The notes beneath the pieces are model-generated. The model had not been told where the DNA came from. It saw only the letters and a program-made list of their open reading frames with translations, and searched no databases. A DNA stretch of 64,000 bases from Mactromeris polynyma (lineage: Eukaryota > Mollusca > Bivalvia > Venerida > Mactridae): positions 3,849,001 through 3,913,000 of the forward strand of contig JASFXZ010000035.1 of NCBI GenBank assembly GCA_032209605.1, read 5' to 3'. Position 1 is the first letter of the stretch. Each line of letters begins with the position of its first letter. Made by a program: the position numbers and the translations under genes. Of the stretch, positions 22,000 through 32,905 are shown one piece after another.

Positions 22000-22009
22000 C
22001 TAATATCGT

Positions 22010-22350
22010 AAGTCACCAATGTCTTTCAGTCTCAATTACTCTTCCACTTTGTCCCTGATTTGTTAAAGAAAGATAATTCAATCTATTTAGCAAATAGCAT
22101 GCGTGTATCACCTCCCTTGCAATAGAATCCCTGAAACCGAAAGAGGAAGTTATTAAGGTGATCAATTTCCTGTCTGATGTAATTAAGTCGGACATATTGA
22201 GAAAAGAGTTGGTGAATAAATTTTCGCCCGGTTGAAAGTGCAAGGTAAGTATTGCTGAAGTTTGCTCTACACACAAAACATTTGACATTTCGTATATACA
22301 TGATCGATTGGAATGAATAGGAATACAATTGTGGGTCAATATCATTGCTC
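22010..22350. repeat. Family R5 dispersed repeat, copy 1
   Basis: Contains CACCTCCCTTGCAATAGAA, CCGAAAGAGGAAGTTATTA and GTCGGACATATTGAG. Four diverged copies of this block lie within 3 kb (also 22500, 23000 and 24540). Nature unknown. Confidence 0.7.
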
Positions 22351-22499
22351 TGTGCTCACGTAATAAACGTTACTTACGCTTTACTCTTATAAGCCATATC
22401 ATGCAAGATTATTTATATGTATTAAAACTGAAATAATTATTTAAATATGTTTTACTTATGATACTACAAACAACATTCATAATAAATCCTAATGTTAAA

Positions 22500-22765
22500 G
22501 AAGATAATGCAGATTATTTAACAATTAACAGGTATGAGTGACCTCCCTTGCAGTAGAAAAACCTGAAATCGAAAGAGGAAGTTTTTAAGTTGATAAATTT
22601 CCAATCTGATGCAATACAGTCGGACATTTTGAACAAAGAGTTGGTGAATACATTTACGCTTGGTTGGAAGCGCAAGGTTAGTATTGCTGATGTTTGCTCT
22701 ACAAAAAAGCATTTGACATAGGAATACGATTGTGTGTCAATATCATTGATCTGTGCTCCCGTTAT
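22500..22765. repeat. Family R5 dispersed repeat, copy 2
   Basis: GACCTCCCTTGCAGTAGAAA, TCGAAAGAGGAAGTTTTTA and GTCGGACATTTTGAA match copy 1 in order and orientation. Confidence 0.7.
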
Positions 22766-22827
22766 AAATGCAACGTAATTTACTCTTTATTATGAAATAG
22801 TATGCAATAATATGTATATATATAATT

Positions 22828-22920
22828 ATATGGACTGTTGTTTTCCCGGAGGTCTGTGTGGAGAGGCATTGTCTTATGTATGTGACGATCCATGTAGCAA
22901 CTTATTCTCTCTCTTATATA
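22828..22920 (+). repeat. Family R6 dispersed repeat
   Basis: TATGGACTGTTGTTTTCCCG, then GAGGTCTGTGTGGAGAGGC, then CATGTAGCAACTTATTCTC. The same block recurs at about ten sites in the window (29495, 32640, 36960, 43060, 48835, 50340, 53455, 60905 and 63180, in both orientations). Confidence 0.75.
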
Positions 22921-22999
22921 TCAAAACTGTAAAAATAATTCAAATTATTTTTACTTCTGATACTGCGTACAACATTTCATAATAAACTGAAGGTGTCCT

Positions 23000-23235
23000 C
23001 CTATTGTTAAAGGAAGATAATTCAGATTATTTAAAATTTAACATGTATTAGTAACCTCCCTTGCAATAGAAAAACCCGAAACCGAAAGAGGAAGTTATTA
23101 GTTTGATAAATTTCCAATCTTATGCAATACAGTCGGACATATTGAAACAACTTATTGTCGAGTATTTGTTTGCTTGGTTAACAGTGCAAGGTTAGTATTG
23201 CTGATGTTTGATCTACATAAATAGTTTTACATATA
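23000..23235. repeat. Family R5 dispersed repeat, copy 3
   Basis: AACCTCCCTTGCAATAGAAA, CCGAAAGAGGAAGTTATTA and GTCGGACATATTGAA, in the same orientation as copies 1 and 2. Confidence 0.7.
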
Positions 23236-24539
23236 AATATGTAAATTTTGGTGATTTCCATGGCGGCTTGTTTACTTATATATATTAATATATTTACTGT
23301 GTATATGTAATGCTTAAGTCATTTTATGTTTATACAAATGTATGTCGGAAATCAATGACCATGAAGAGGTTAATAAATGTGAAGTTAGCGAGCTGTTAAA
23401 TTGATTTAAATCGCCAGTACTTTACTGACATTTTGCTAGGCTGTAAAGTTCTATAAACTTATTAATTCTTGTTATAATTAAGATCAATATTAGGTTCTCC
23501 TTTTTCCGTGTGTTGTTCCTTGGATTGATATATTACTCGTGCCCCACTTTCGCCCGTGTTCACTACTTACTTAGCTTGTCATGTGGTGTATTCAATTCAC
23601 TTCATTTCCGCTCTGGTTGTTCCCTTAAATGTTCTATGGTAGGTTTTTGTCGTAAGTCAGACAATTCATTACTTCCTCATTCCCATTCAACTCAATAAAA
23701 GTTTCGTAGTTTTTTCTGGGATTTGTGCGGATAGGAATTGTATCGTGTGTGCTTTTCAGCAATACTTTTAAAATTACATATTAAAGCAAGGTGAAATGTT
23801 CACTGTTTTATCGTTCTACAGTGATTCAACTAATACTGCTATAGTTTTGTAAAAATGTTGAAATATACTGTACATGCTGTCCGGTAGATCAGGCTAATTG
23901 AACAAGCGTTAATTTTGCAAAAGAAACACATATAATAATCCAATATACCTCATGCTATCGAGATTTTAAAACAAAATCAATAAAAAATGTTTTTATTCCA
24001 AAATAACAACCACAGAAACAAAGGGTGAGTACGGAAAATCTATTTTTTTACATTTTTATTGATATCATTTTGAAATTAAAACTCGATATCATAAGCTAGT
24101 ATACTTTCTCCTCTTTTCAAAAATACTTTTGATATTAACTAGAATACAAAACATCATTTAAAGTCATCTTACATGTACAAATTTACTATACAGTGTATAG
24201 AGTTATTCCATATATGTGTATATTGATAAACTTGTCAAAACACATGACAATGCTATCGCCTTAAAACGACGGATTTCTCAACATCAACACGTAAACTACA
24301 TCTTTTGTAAAGTTATCGTATCAACGTAACTGCTTACGACTACACCAGAATACCAATTATAAGCATAGTTTTTGTAATTATACATTCAATATTTGAGTAC
24401 AATTATTCTACTACACATCGTATAGCTTCAATATTATCTGGTAAGAAAAGAGCGCTACATAAGAATCATTCTTGGTTCAAGAGCTAAAATTCTCTAACTC
24501 ATTTTGATTACGCATCCTTACTCAATAAAATACTGTTTA

Positions 24540-24900
24540 TGGTACAAGATCATCGTCAATCACCCATGTCCTTCACTCTCAGTTATGATTTATTTGCCTC
24601 CTTTGTCCAACTATTGCTGAAGAAAGATAATCTAGATACAAATGACAAATAACATGCACGAGTGATCTCCCTTGCAGAACAAAATCTGAAACCGAAATAG
24701 GAAACAATAGCTGATAAATTTCCCAACCTGATGTAATAAAGTAGGCAATTTTGAAAGCAAATGGGGATTAATATAAATGTTCGATGTCAACTCGATGTTA
24801 AATAAAAGAATTTGAAGTTCGCTAGAGGCTCGCTTCGCATCATTTTCTTCAACTCGTTCAATAAATTTAATACTAATACAACACCCATTCAATATCCTCT
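24540..24900. repeat. Family R5 dispersed repeat, copy 4
   Basis: TGATCTCCCTTGCAGAACAA, CCGAAATAGGAAACAATAG and AAAGTAGGCAATTTTGAAAG. The most diverged of the four. The minus-strand open frame across it is not convincing. Confidence 0.6.
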
Positions 24901-25558
24901 ATATACTCAATGACATATAAGTGAACCTCAAATGAAATGGACACAAATTATTTTATCAGTGATTACGTAATAGTTGAGAGTAGGGTAATTATCAAGTCAT
25001 GGTGTCAGACGAGTTGGATCATTTTGACATATCTATAGTGTTGAATCTGACCAATTTTGTTTATTGCAGGGGCGGTTACAATATCTTCGGAGGCGTACAT
25101 AATGGATGGGGATACAAGGGGTGTTTGTTAATGACGTTTTCCCGCTGAATCTCAAGAGCAATCTACCAAATGTTGCTCAATGCATCGCCAAGCTTAGTAT
25201 ATATAGTATACGTTGATAGGGTAAGCAAATGTATTTTTAGCTTTAGGTACATGATCATAAATAGGTCTTTCAACAGAAATTGCTTAAGACAGAATAATTT
25301 CAGAATATGTAATTGATATCATATCGACTTTTAACATAAGTTTGCAAGATTTTCGAGTGGGGGTGCACGCACTCTCCACCCCGCTTAAATTTATTTATTG
25401 GGTGGTCCGTACTTTGAAGGCGAGTGGCTCCGAGCTGTGAACATTAAGAGTTTCATCTTTAACGCTGAAACAAAGCTCGTTTTGTTAAATACATGTAATT
25501 ATAATAAAACAACTTCATCATTGGTTTCAGTTAAAGTGGCGGAGTGCACAAGCACATG

Positions 25559-25588
25559 TATATATATAGCTCTTAGTGACGTCATTGG
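25559..25588 (+). promoter_or_regulatory. Candidate promoter: TATA, CRE and inverted CCAAT
   Basis: TATATATATAG at 25559-25569 is followed by TGACGTCA at 25577-25584, which overlaps ATTGG (inverted CCAAT) at 25584-25588. This is about 270 bases before the Mab-21 ATG, upstream of the 5' leader intron implied by the acceptor at 25852. The CRE and CCAAT lie downstream of the TATA-like run, which is not the usual order, so this is a weak call. Confidence 0.3.
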
Positions 25589-25854
25589 CTCCTGCCTTCA
25601 TCCGATCTCTCCCTTAAACCTTCGATTGTATTGCCTTTTTTACGTTTACGCCATATACACGTGTGTCTGCTTCAACGTTGATTCTTGTAGTATACGTGGT
25701 TATATGTGATACTGTAGTGTGTTCACTACACATTTATTTCATCAGCGACATGTACGCCTGCCATATAGTATTAAGACATTCTTTAGTTCCCATGAAAAAA
25801 CTACGTTGCTTATTTTGTCATAATAAATTGTATAGTTGATATTATATTTTCAGT

Positions 25855-27963
25855 ATGGCAGGCTCGCAGCAGGATCATAGCAACTTATCTTTGATACTGT
25901 CAGAAGTACTCAGTGATGTAGGAGTGAACGAGGAGATGGTAATGAGAAGACGAAATGGTAAATTGTTGAGTGAATCGTTGGTTGGTGTTCATCAAGTAAT
26001 TTCAAATTTCAATGTAACTTGTTGTTTATTCGGCAGTCAGTCCGAAGGGACAACTACAATAGGATTAAATTCTGATGACGATTTACTGTGGCGTTCAAAT
26101 TCGCGTCATGTAATACAGGACTGGACAGACTGGAATCCTCATGTAATGAATCTGCTTATGGTACAAGATGAAACTACAGCACCGGGATACTGTCTACTAC
26201 AACTCTTGCAAAATGACGCTCCTCTCCCCGTAAGCTATGTTCCTAACAATGAATTTTATAAGGATGGTGAAAGCAGAATTCTTTTGAAAAATACGATATT
26301 TCATAATGTATTTGATGTTATTGGTAACAGGGTACAACATGGACCGGCTTTAACTGGGTCAGGCAGTGAACATACGAATGAGCAAGACTGTGTTCCATCA
26401 TTTCATTGTGAACGTTGGCCGAGACAAGGCAGACAATGGCTTCATCGAGGAAGTGTAAGTGGATGGCCAACTACACAATTAAAGACCATGTCTGAAAGAT
26501 CCGGGTGTTTCCTTGTTCCAGTAGGTAGCAAACGTAATGTTCTTAATGACCTAGAATGGAGAATTTCAACGTCTTATGCAGAGAGATACTTAATGTTTAG
26601 TTTAAACATCACACACTTGCGATGCTACGTATTAATGAAAATGTTATTAAAATCACACATCAATCGTGGTTGTGACAATGTGATATCAAGCTATATGTGC
26701 AAAACTGCCGTACTCCATTGTGTAGAAAATACTAACACTGTACTCTGGCAAGGACATAATCTATTAATTTGTCTTAATCAGATATTACGGGAATTATATA
26801 ATTATGTTGTTAATATCAACTGTCCTCACTTTATCATTCCCGAGAATAATCTCATGGCTGGGAGAATATCAGCAGAACAACAACAAACGCTGTTAGGTAA
26901 TATTTACCATATAATAAACAGTAATGGTAGAGTGTTGTTTGAAATACAAACCGATGATGTCGGTGCAAGACTTAAGATAAAATTGAATATAATTCAGGAT
27001 ATTCCCGTAAATTTGCTCTCTGCTGTATGTATACGTAGGCGCGTCTCTGGTCACATTATGTACACTACAGCACTGAGAAACATCGATCTACATATAAGCA
27101 ATATGAAGGAAATCAATAATGAAGATAATATACGAGTAGTAATACAACACTTACTTTGTGGGTTTAACAGAAGTAAGGAGCAACATGCAGTGTCTAGTCA
27201 TTCAGAACAAGAAGCGTACAGACTCATGTTACCTTTAATGTGTTCTACAATCGGGTCTGTGCTGGTTACCATTGATATAATGCTGAAGAAACCATTCTCT
27301 GGCATTGCATTCGAATGGTTCAAGTTAGGAGTTAACTCGGATATATCGCCTGGTTGGTTGAAATTAGCAACTGCATATTACAGAACCGGTAACAATAATG
27401 CTACGGAGACTATATTACGATACGTCGACCAGAGATATGATAGAAATGTTGTGATGCCCGTATGTGGATGCCATATTGAAATAGCGTCATACGTTGTACC
27501 AGGCTTTGATACTATAGCAGACCAAATACAGACTGATGCTATCGGACGTTTTGTATCATATTGTGTGATTTTCATGCGTTGTGAGTTTAATATTGTACCA
27601 CATGAAATGCAACAAGAATACTCCCGGTCAACACAAGAAGATATTCAGCGTCGCAACCTCGATGATACATATTGGATGGATTTTGCAGTAGTTGATTCAC
27701 TTCCATATTTGTATTTTCTACAATACAAAACATATGGACGTTTGAATAACCGTAGAGAACAAGAGAGGGCTCTACACAAACTACAACACGTTATACGTGA
27801 TGAACGAAACTTGAAACACAAGGAGACGGCTTTGAATCTACTTGGACAATGTATGGAACAAGAGAATCTTCCAAATGAAGCTTTCAATTGTTATGAAAGA
27901 TCACTTCTAGTACGACCACGGAATAATGCCGCACAATTTCACCGAGCCAGAATGTTGTCATAG
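25855..27963 (+). CDS. Mab-21/cGAS-like nucleotidyltransferase-fold protein, TPR-like tail
   Basis: Intact 702-codon single coding exon. A splice acceptor (TTATATTTTCAG, AG at 25852-25853) ends two bases before the ATG, so a 5' leader intron is likely. The N-terminal half is a Mab-21 domain. G60-S61 is followed 12 residues later by D74-D75-D76, and a third acid, D178, precedes VPSF, matching the GS...[DE]x[DE]...D metal-binding triad of cGAS-like enzymes. Other family landmarks are CERWPRQ, LHR, SGWPT, FLVPVGSK, EWRIS and AERYLM (183-247) and SSYMCKTAV (278-286). Residues after about 480 form helical repeats; the clearest TPR-like unit is about 655-690, with another near 495-530. No zinc ribbon of vertebrate cGAS type is seen. 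The family includes nucleic-acid-sensing cyclic-dinucleotide synthases and catalytically silent developmental proteins. Enzyme activity is inferred only from retained acids. The codon between the paired acids encodes Asp rather than the usual hydrophobic residue. Confidence 0.9.
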   Translation: MAGSQQDHSNLSLILSEVLSDVGVNEEMVMRRRNGKLLSESLVGVHQVISNFNVTCCLFGSQSEGTTTIGLNSDDDLLWRSNSRHVIQDWTDWNPHVMNLLMVQDETTAPGYCLLQLLQNDAPLPVSYVPNNEFYKDGESRILLKNTIFHNVFDVIGNRVQHGPALTGSGSEHTNEQDCVPSFHCERWPRQGRQWLHRGSVSGWPTTQLKTMSERSGCFLVPVGSKRNVLNDLEWRISTSYAERYLMFSLNITHLRCYVLMKMLLKSHINRGCDNVISSYMCKTAVLHCVENTNTVLWQGHNLLICLNQILRELYNYVVNINCPHFIIPENNLMAGRISAEQQQTLLGNIYHIINSNGRVLFEIQTDDVGARLKIKLNIIQDIPVNLLSAVCIRRRVSGHIMYTTALRNIDLHISNMKEINNEDNIRVVIQHLLCGFNRSKEQHAVSSHSEQEAYRLMLPLMCSTIGSVLVTIDIMLKKPFSGIAFEWFKLGVNSDISPGWLKLATAYYRTGNNNATETILRYVDQRYDRNVVMPVCGCHIEIASYVVPGFDTIADQIQTDAIGRFVSYCVIFMRCEFNIVPHEMQQEYSRSTQEDIQRRNLDDTYWMDFAVVDSLPYLYFLQYKTYGRLNNRREQERALHKLQHVIRDERNLKHKETALNLLGQCMEQENLPNEAFNCYERSLLVRPRNNAAQFHRARMLS

Positions 27964-28027
27964 ACATGTAGAATTTGTTATTAAGAACTTAGTTATTACG
28001 TCATTCATGAAATTGCATGAAGGCTTC

Positions 28028-28033
28028 AATAAA
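28028..28033 (+). terminator. Poly(A) signal of the Mab-21-like gene
   Basis: AATAAA 65 bases after the TAG stop, in an AT-rich 3' flank. Confidence 0.6.
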
Positions 28034-28433
28034 GTTAGCTGGATAAACTTCATGAAATAAAAAATAGAATAACCTGAATATTTATTTTATTCTAAAACGA
28101 AAAATGACCGTCATTTCTTTAATGTTTTGACTAAAAATTGAGAAAAAATCAACATTTGAAATAATAACAAAAACAGTCTATGATAATGATTATTGTCTGA
28201 TAAGTGTTCATAGTTGGTGACTAAAATAGACTATAAATTAGGTGTATGTGGATGCATTGAGCATTAAAAATCAACCTATATCCACGTATTGCTTAAAACA
28301 CACTAACTAACTATCCATGTCCATTAAAACAATTAACTTCAGATACATGCTTTACACCATGAAATCGTCCTAGCAATATATATATGTATGGTTTACAATA
28401 GTGGACACCGGTGTAACTAAAAACAATGTATAG

Positions 28434-28521
28434 GATAGACAATGAGTGGCATTGTCGTATAGATACGCTAACGTTCGTGTGTATATCGTATAGACAATGT
28501 CACGAGACTGTCTATCCAACT
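28434..28521. mobile_element. Short foldback
   Basis: GGATAGACAATGAGTGGCATTG is matched inversely by CAATGTCACGAGACTGTCTATCC about 30 bases later. It lies within a region of repeated GTATAG phrases. Confidence 0.55.
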
Positions 28522-28645
28522 AATACATAAGTAGGATACATTTCATGGACCATTGTTTATACGATGTATACATGTATAGGACACAAACTCCTCACAACGC
28601 TTATATCCTTACAATGTTACACATTGAAAAAAAGTGTTTGCATAT

Positions 28646-28833
28646 AAAGTCGGACCACGTTCATTCGAATTAATCGAGTCCGAAATAATATTTCAGTAAT
28701 TTCTAATAGTAGATAGTTTCGAACAACCAATTTCAATTCGACGTGCCGAAAAAGATACGGGACGTGATATATATTTCGAATTATATCAAATATTCGGATA
28801 GAAGGTTGTCGAAAAAACGAGATCCGACTGTAT
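28646..28833. mobile_element. Family M2 (pogo-like) MITE
   Basis: Left AGTCGGACCACGTTCATTCG and, inverted, right TACAGTCGGATCTCGTTTTTTCG. Same termini and similar length as 13135-13322. Confidence 0.6.
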
Positions 28834-28834
28834 T

Positions 28835-29494
28835 TAGTTTATACAGTTTTTTTATTTAATGACCTACATTATTTCTAATACAAATTTATATCTGATAGAT
28901 AAAATCAAAATATACAAAAACAACAGATAACTGATAATATGGTTGTGATGGTAAAGATGGACAACATGGAAAACATCAAACACAACAAACATAACATTCT
29001 CTGTCGCTCGATTTATTTGCTGTGACCCCCGCGCAATGCCATCTAAACTCAAACGTTAAGGGAAAAAATCACTTAAATATGGCTCAGACAAAAACACAAC
29101 AAAGGATGGTAATTATTAAATTGATTGACTAGGAGTTACTGTTACTATACTGTAACATGCACTCGTCACTTCTGTTCATCGCCATTTCACCATATTTAAA
29201 GTTGATAATCATTCTTAACGATAGTTATACAGTTAAACTCCAAAAAAAGTAATATGACACACAAACGGGCAACAACGAGCACACGTCCTTGTCCACGATC
29301 CCTCACTAGTAGTAGCATACACATATTTACATACATATATTGGTATATACATGTACTGTAATTCAACAAGCATACATCATTCAATTAACAACACAGGAAC
29401 ATTAAATGATTGAATTATGAAGTTCAGACAAACATGGAAACATACACAAACTATAATAATTATATGGAAAGTAATGAACACAGCATTTTGTGTG
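28835..29494. other. AT-rich intergenic stretch
   Basis: No exon, RNA gene or array was recognised. The short open frames are not supported by splice sites or composition. Confidence 0.4.
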
Positions 29495-29700
29495 CTAATA
29501 TAACTAAATACTGTACAATAGAGAGAATAAGTTGTTGCAAGGTTAACGCCACATACATAAGACAGTGCCGCCCTTCACAGACCTCTGGGAAAACAACACC
29601 ATAAAACATAAGGCACTTGAGGACGCCCAAGGGCACACACATCAGTGTCCACATCTTTGCGGGTAAAAATATCACGAATCAGCTTTTTTGAATTTAGTTT
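29495..29700 (-). repeat. Family R6 dispersed repeat, inverted
   Basis: On the minus strand it reads CCTTATGTTTTATGGTGTTG, then CCCAGAGGTCTGTGAAGG, then CACTGTCTTATGTATGTGGC, the R6 core. Confidence 0.7.
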
Positions 29701-30534
29701 CAGAAACGATTGCAAAGTATCATAATTAGTAATGCTACATGGAATTATTAAGTATGTAAAATGTATATATCTGCGAACACGGGAATTTACTTTGGCTTTC
29801 TTCCATTTGTAAAATGTGCAAACATTTCCATGTCAAAAACTTAAACCACTTAAACATGACCTTTAATTTTCATACATGAATATCTATTAAACATTGTATT
29901 GAGTTCCAATTTTCAGACACAAGCTTTAGTTACAATAAACTCAATCCTTGGTGGTACTTTACATACATGTAAGCCATTTTTACATATAAAAATTGTAACA
30001 AATACTATGCACGTTTTAATACTTTGACTAAATATATCGATGAGTACAGTCGTGTCCATCAATGACACCTCTGCTGTATATCAACACTAACACAGATATT
30101 AATCAAGTAAACAGCCAAACACAGCTACCCAAAATTATAACTACAATCGAGTATACAGCTTAACACATTTACATAAAATTATAACAAAAACAGAAACAAA
30201 CTGTAATTTGTCTGGTAATTATTGACAATACAAGGAAGTGCAGGGACATGAACCTTAACTCGGGTGAATTATTGTCGAATTCTCTCCTATGTGTACTAGG
30301 TAACATTGTTTGTCCGGACATTGAATTAAACACAACTGTATATATTTTAATGAAAATTGATATGGTGATATGGACAGTAAGGAGAAGTACAGTGCACAAG
30401 AACCACATCTTGCTACTCCTTCATCCCCCTTTCAACTATAAAACACGGCGATGGTGATACAATGTGAGTCATTGTGAATACGTGATCAGTACGTAACGTA
30501 CGTCGCACGTGCATGATTGGATCTTGCACGATCT
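29701..30534. other. Intergenic stretch without supported features
   Basis: AT-rich. I see no coding, RNA or repeat signal I can defend. Confidence 0.4.
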
Positions 30535-30605
30535 TCCGACAGATACAGTAGTGTTGTCTGTCTGAAGTCTAGCGCTCTACCAATTGGCATAGCCGTGCGA
30601 ACTTG
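30535..30605 (-). repeat. tRNA-like SINE fragment
   Basis: On the minus strand, TGCCAATTGGTAGAGCGCTAG followed by ACTTCAGACAGAC resembles the box A side of a tRNA-derived SINE (GGTAGAGCGC). Box B is not clear. Confidence 0.35.
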
Positions 30606-30844
30606 CAAATAAGGTTAATTTCAACCACCTGTTGTTTTCGTTCAGTGGACAGATGATTGATTGTTCGGATCTAGATGATATTGATCAATCCTACTGGAAG
30701 TCAATGAATGTTTAAAAGTTCCATAAGTGCTTCATCAGCGAACGTGCTTTAGCTACACCTTTTTAAATTTACAATACTTCATAGCTTACGTGTGATGAAG
30801 TTGTGATAATATGTTTTTGTTCCGTGCTCTTATCATCCGCTAGC

Positions 30845-31272
30845 AATAGGTGGTTTATAAACCCAATTCAAAAATGCCTCAGTCATGTGCACTGGATCGT
30901 ACGTTTTCTCGATCGTGCAATTGGTGGCAATTTGGCCGAAGTACGACAAATCGCAATGTTTGCTACGCTCTCCATTTGCGATCGCATACTGCGATTGCTC
31001 TTAAGACTGGTGGTAGTTCATCGTACGATCGATGGTACATGTGGTCGTGCGATCACTAACGAGTGAAGAAGATCGATCGCAAGATCAAGTAATCGTGAGA
31101 CCAGTGGTGGAAATCAGCGACTGCTGCTCGTACGATGAATAGTGGCGACCACAGGTGGCATGATAACCTACGATTAATATTGCGATCGATCTTCTCCAAT
31201 CGTTGGTGATGGCACTACCACGCACACCACCGATGCGATGCGATGACCTACCACCAGTATAAACCCAATTCG
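30845..31272. mobile_element. GATC/CGATCG-rich foldback element
   Basis: GAAGAAGATCGATCGCAAGA near 31065 is matched inversely by TTGCGATCGATCTTCTCC near 31177, with the homology running outward about 50 bases. The phrase TAAACCCAATTC flanks both sides, at about 30857 and 31260. The block is dense in GATC, CGATCG and CGTACGATC and is GC-richer than its surroundings. Confidence 0.55.
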
Positions 31273-31994
31273 TTAAAGCTTTCATTATCGATTTCTCAAT
31301 TATATTGGATATGGGGTGGGAAGGTTGTTTAAATCATATTTTCAATTATGAACCGATTAATAGGTTGTATGCAACACACCATTAATCGATATTTAGATAA
31401 GCACGATATTGAAAGAAATAGCGAATTTGAGTTATATTTCTGTTATGTTTATACATTGTATACTTGTAACTGAACTGTTTGAGTACCCATATACATAATT
31501 TGTTTGACATAATATTTTATGTTGTTACATATGTTATCATGACCACAATAAAGTATTTTGTATCGTATTGGTAATGACAAATAATAGAAACAATTACAAA
31601 CGTTAAATTAGATGTTTAGCTCTTCGAGCAAAAAAAAAACAACGTATTTGTAACTTTAAAAGAGGGAGGGAAGTAACCACTGTGTGTATTGACGTATGTT
31701 ATGGACAGTTTGATAACTTGCATGTTTGAAAATATTGAGTGAAAACGAGTCAGATCTAATGTTTTATAAACCAATAATTATCTTTAAAAAAGATAAACGG
31801 CGTAGATAGAATGATGTCTTCCGGTATATTAAATGAAATAATGTTTTTGCAACATGTTGAAAAATAAATACTTTCAAAAAATCAACTCAGATCTATATAT
31901 ACTTTTATCATGGACCTGTTATTTCATGCTTAAACTTATTAACTACTTCCTGCAAAATTCGAACTGCTAACGAACGCACATATTACGAAAACAC
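31273..31994. other. Intergenic stretch without supported features
   Basis: AT-rich, with a poly-A run at 31631. Nothing recognisable. Confidence 0.4.
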
Positions 31995-32155
31995 CGTTTC
32001 GTGGCCTCTTGGGGGAACGAAAACCCCGTTTGGTACCTGTCGGGTGATAATATGATTGGCCAGAATTTACAAAACCCGCTTCGAGGACATAATTTTGTTG
32101 GTAAAAAATGTAGGTCAAAATCAGTGCTATACAGCTACGCCAATTAAACATGTGA
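31995..32155 (+). repeat. Dispersed repeat, second copy of 1306-1440
   Basis: GGGGAACGAAAACCCCGTTT through CTATACAGCTACGCC. The same order and spacing as the copy beside the 27-bp minisatellite, but with no array here. Confidence 0.75.
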
Positions 32156-32211
32156 AATGATACATCGTCTATCATCTGGGTTTACGTCTTTTTGCTTATT
32201 TTGAACAGGCA

Positions 32212-32610
32212 GCCAACCTTGCGTTCGGTTAAGGCTAACACTCGCTCGAGTTAGGAGTTACGATACACGCGGTTTGCTACTGAATGCAGTTTGCCAAAAA
32301 GTGCGCGCCCACTGTGCGCCCACTCGCTCGTGCAACTCCGAGGTAGCACGCGAACTTGAGAGCCGAACACTGCGTTCAGTTACGGATAATTGTCGCTCCC
32401 GTTTTGTTTTGTATCCCTGGCCCACCGTATCACCTTTTATGCACACGGGGAACCAAATTGCAAAATGAACTCAGGGCGGGTTCCTTATCTTTACTGTTTT
32501 TGAGGCAGACAACCAGAATACAAACGCGGCGGTCAATACACTTGTAAGCGACGCGAACTGTGAACGGCTTCCCTTAGCCGTAACTGAACGCAAGGCAGGT
32601 TTCGCGAACC
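32212..32610. mobile_element. GC-richer MITE
   Basis: The left arm AACCTTGCGTTCGGTTAAGG is matched inversely by the right end, which reads CCTTGCGTTCAGTTACGGCT on the minus strand. A third partial copy, CACTGCGTTCAGTTACGG, lies inside at 32369. The interior is rich in CG dinucleotides. Confidence 0.6.
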
Positions 32611-32639
32611 GAAGTTGACACATAACAAAAATCAATAAG

Positions 32640-32905
32640 TTTCGGCATGTTGTCGCCATCTGTTTTGACGTATCCTGTTATCTTTTCCATCCATTCATTC
32701 CCCCATTGTTTGTCCTCTTTGATTCTCCTAGTTATCCCCTATGGTCGGCCATGCCATCAGTGGTGCCTCTGTTCCCTTGCGTATTTACAATGTACCTCCA
32801 ACTGCCTTATGGTTTATGGACTGTTGTTTTCCTGGATGTCTGTGTGGAGAGGCATTGTCTTGTGTTTGTGGCGTTTCCTGTAGCACACTGATTCTCAATA
32901 ACTAC
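32640..32905 (+). repeat. Family R6 dispersed repeat, longer copy
   Basis: Extends the R6 core leftwards through CCCATTGTTTGTCCTCTTTG and CCTCTGTTCCCTTGCGTATTT. It shares this extension with 43060 and 63180, so the full unit is at least about 260 bases. Confidence 0.75.
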
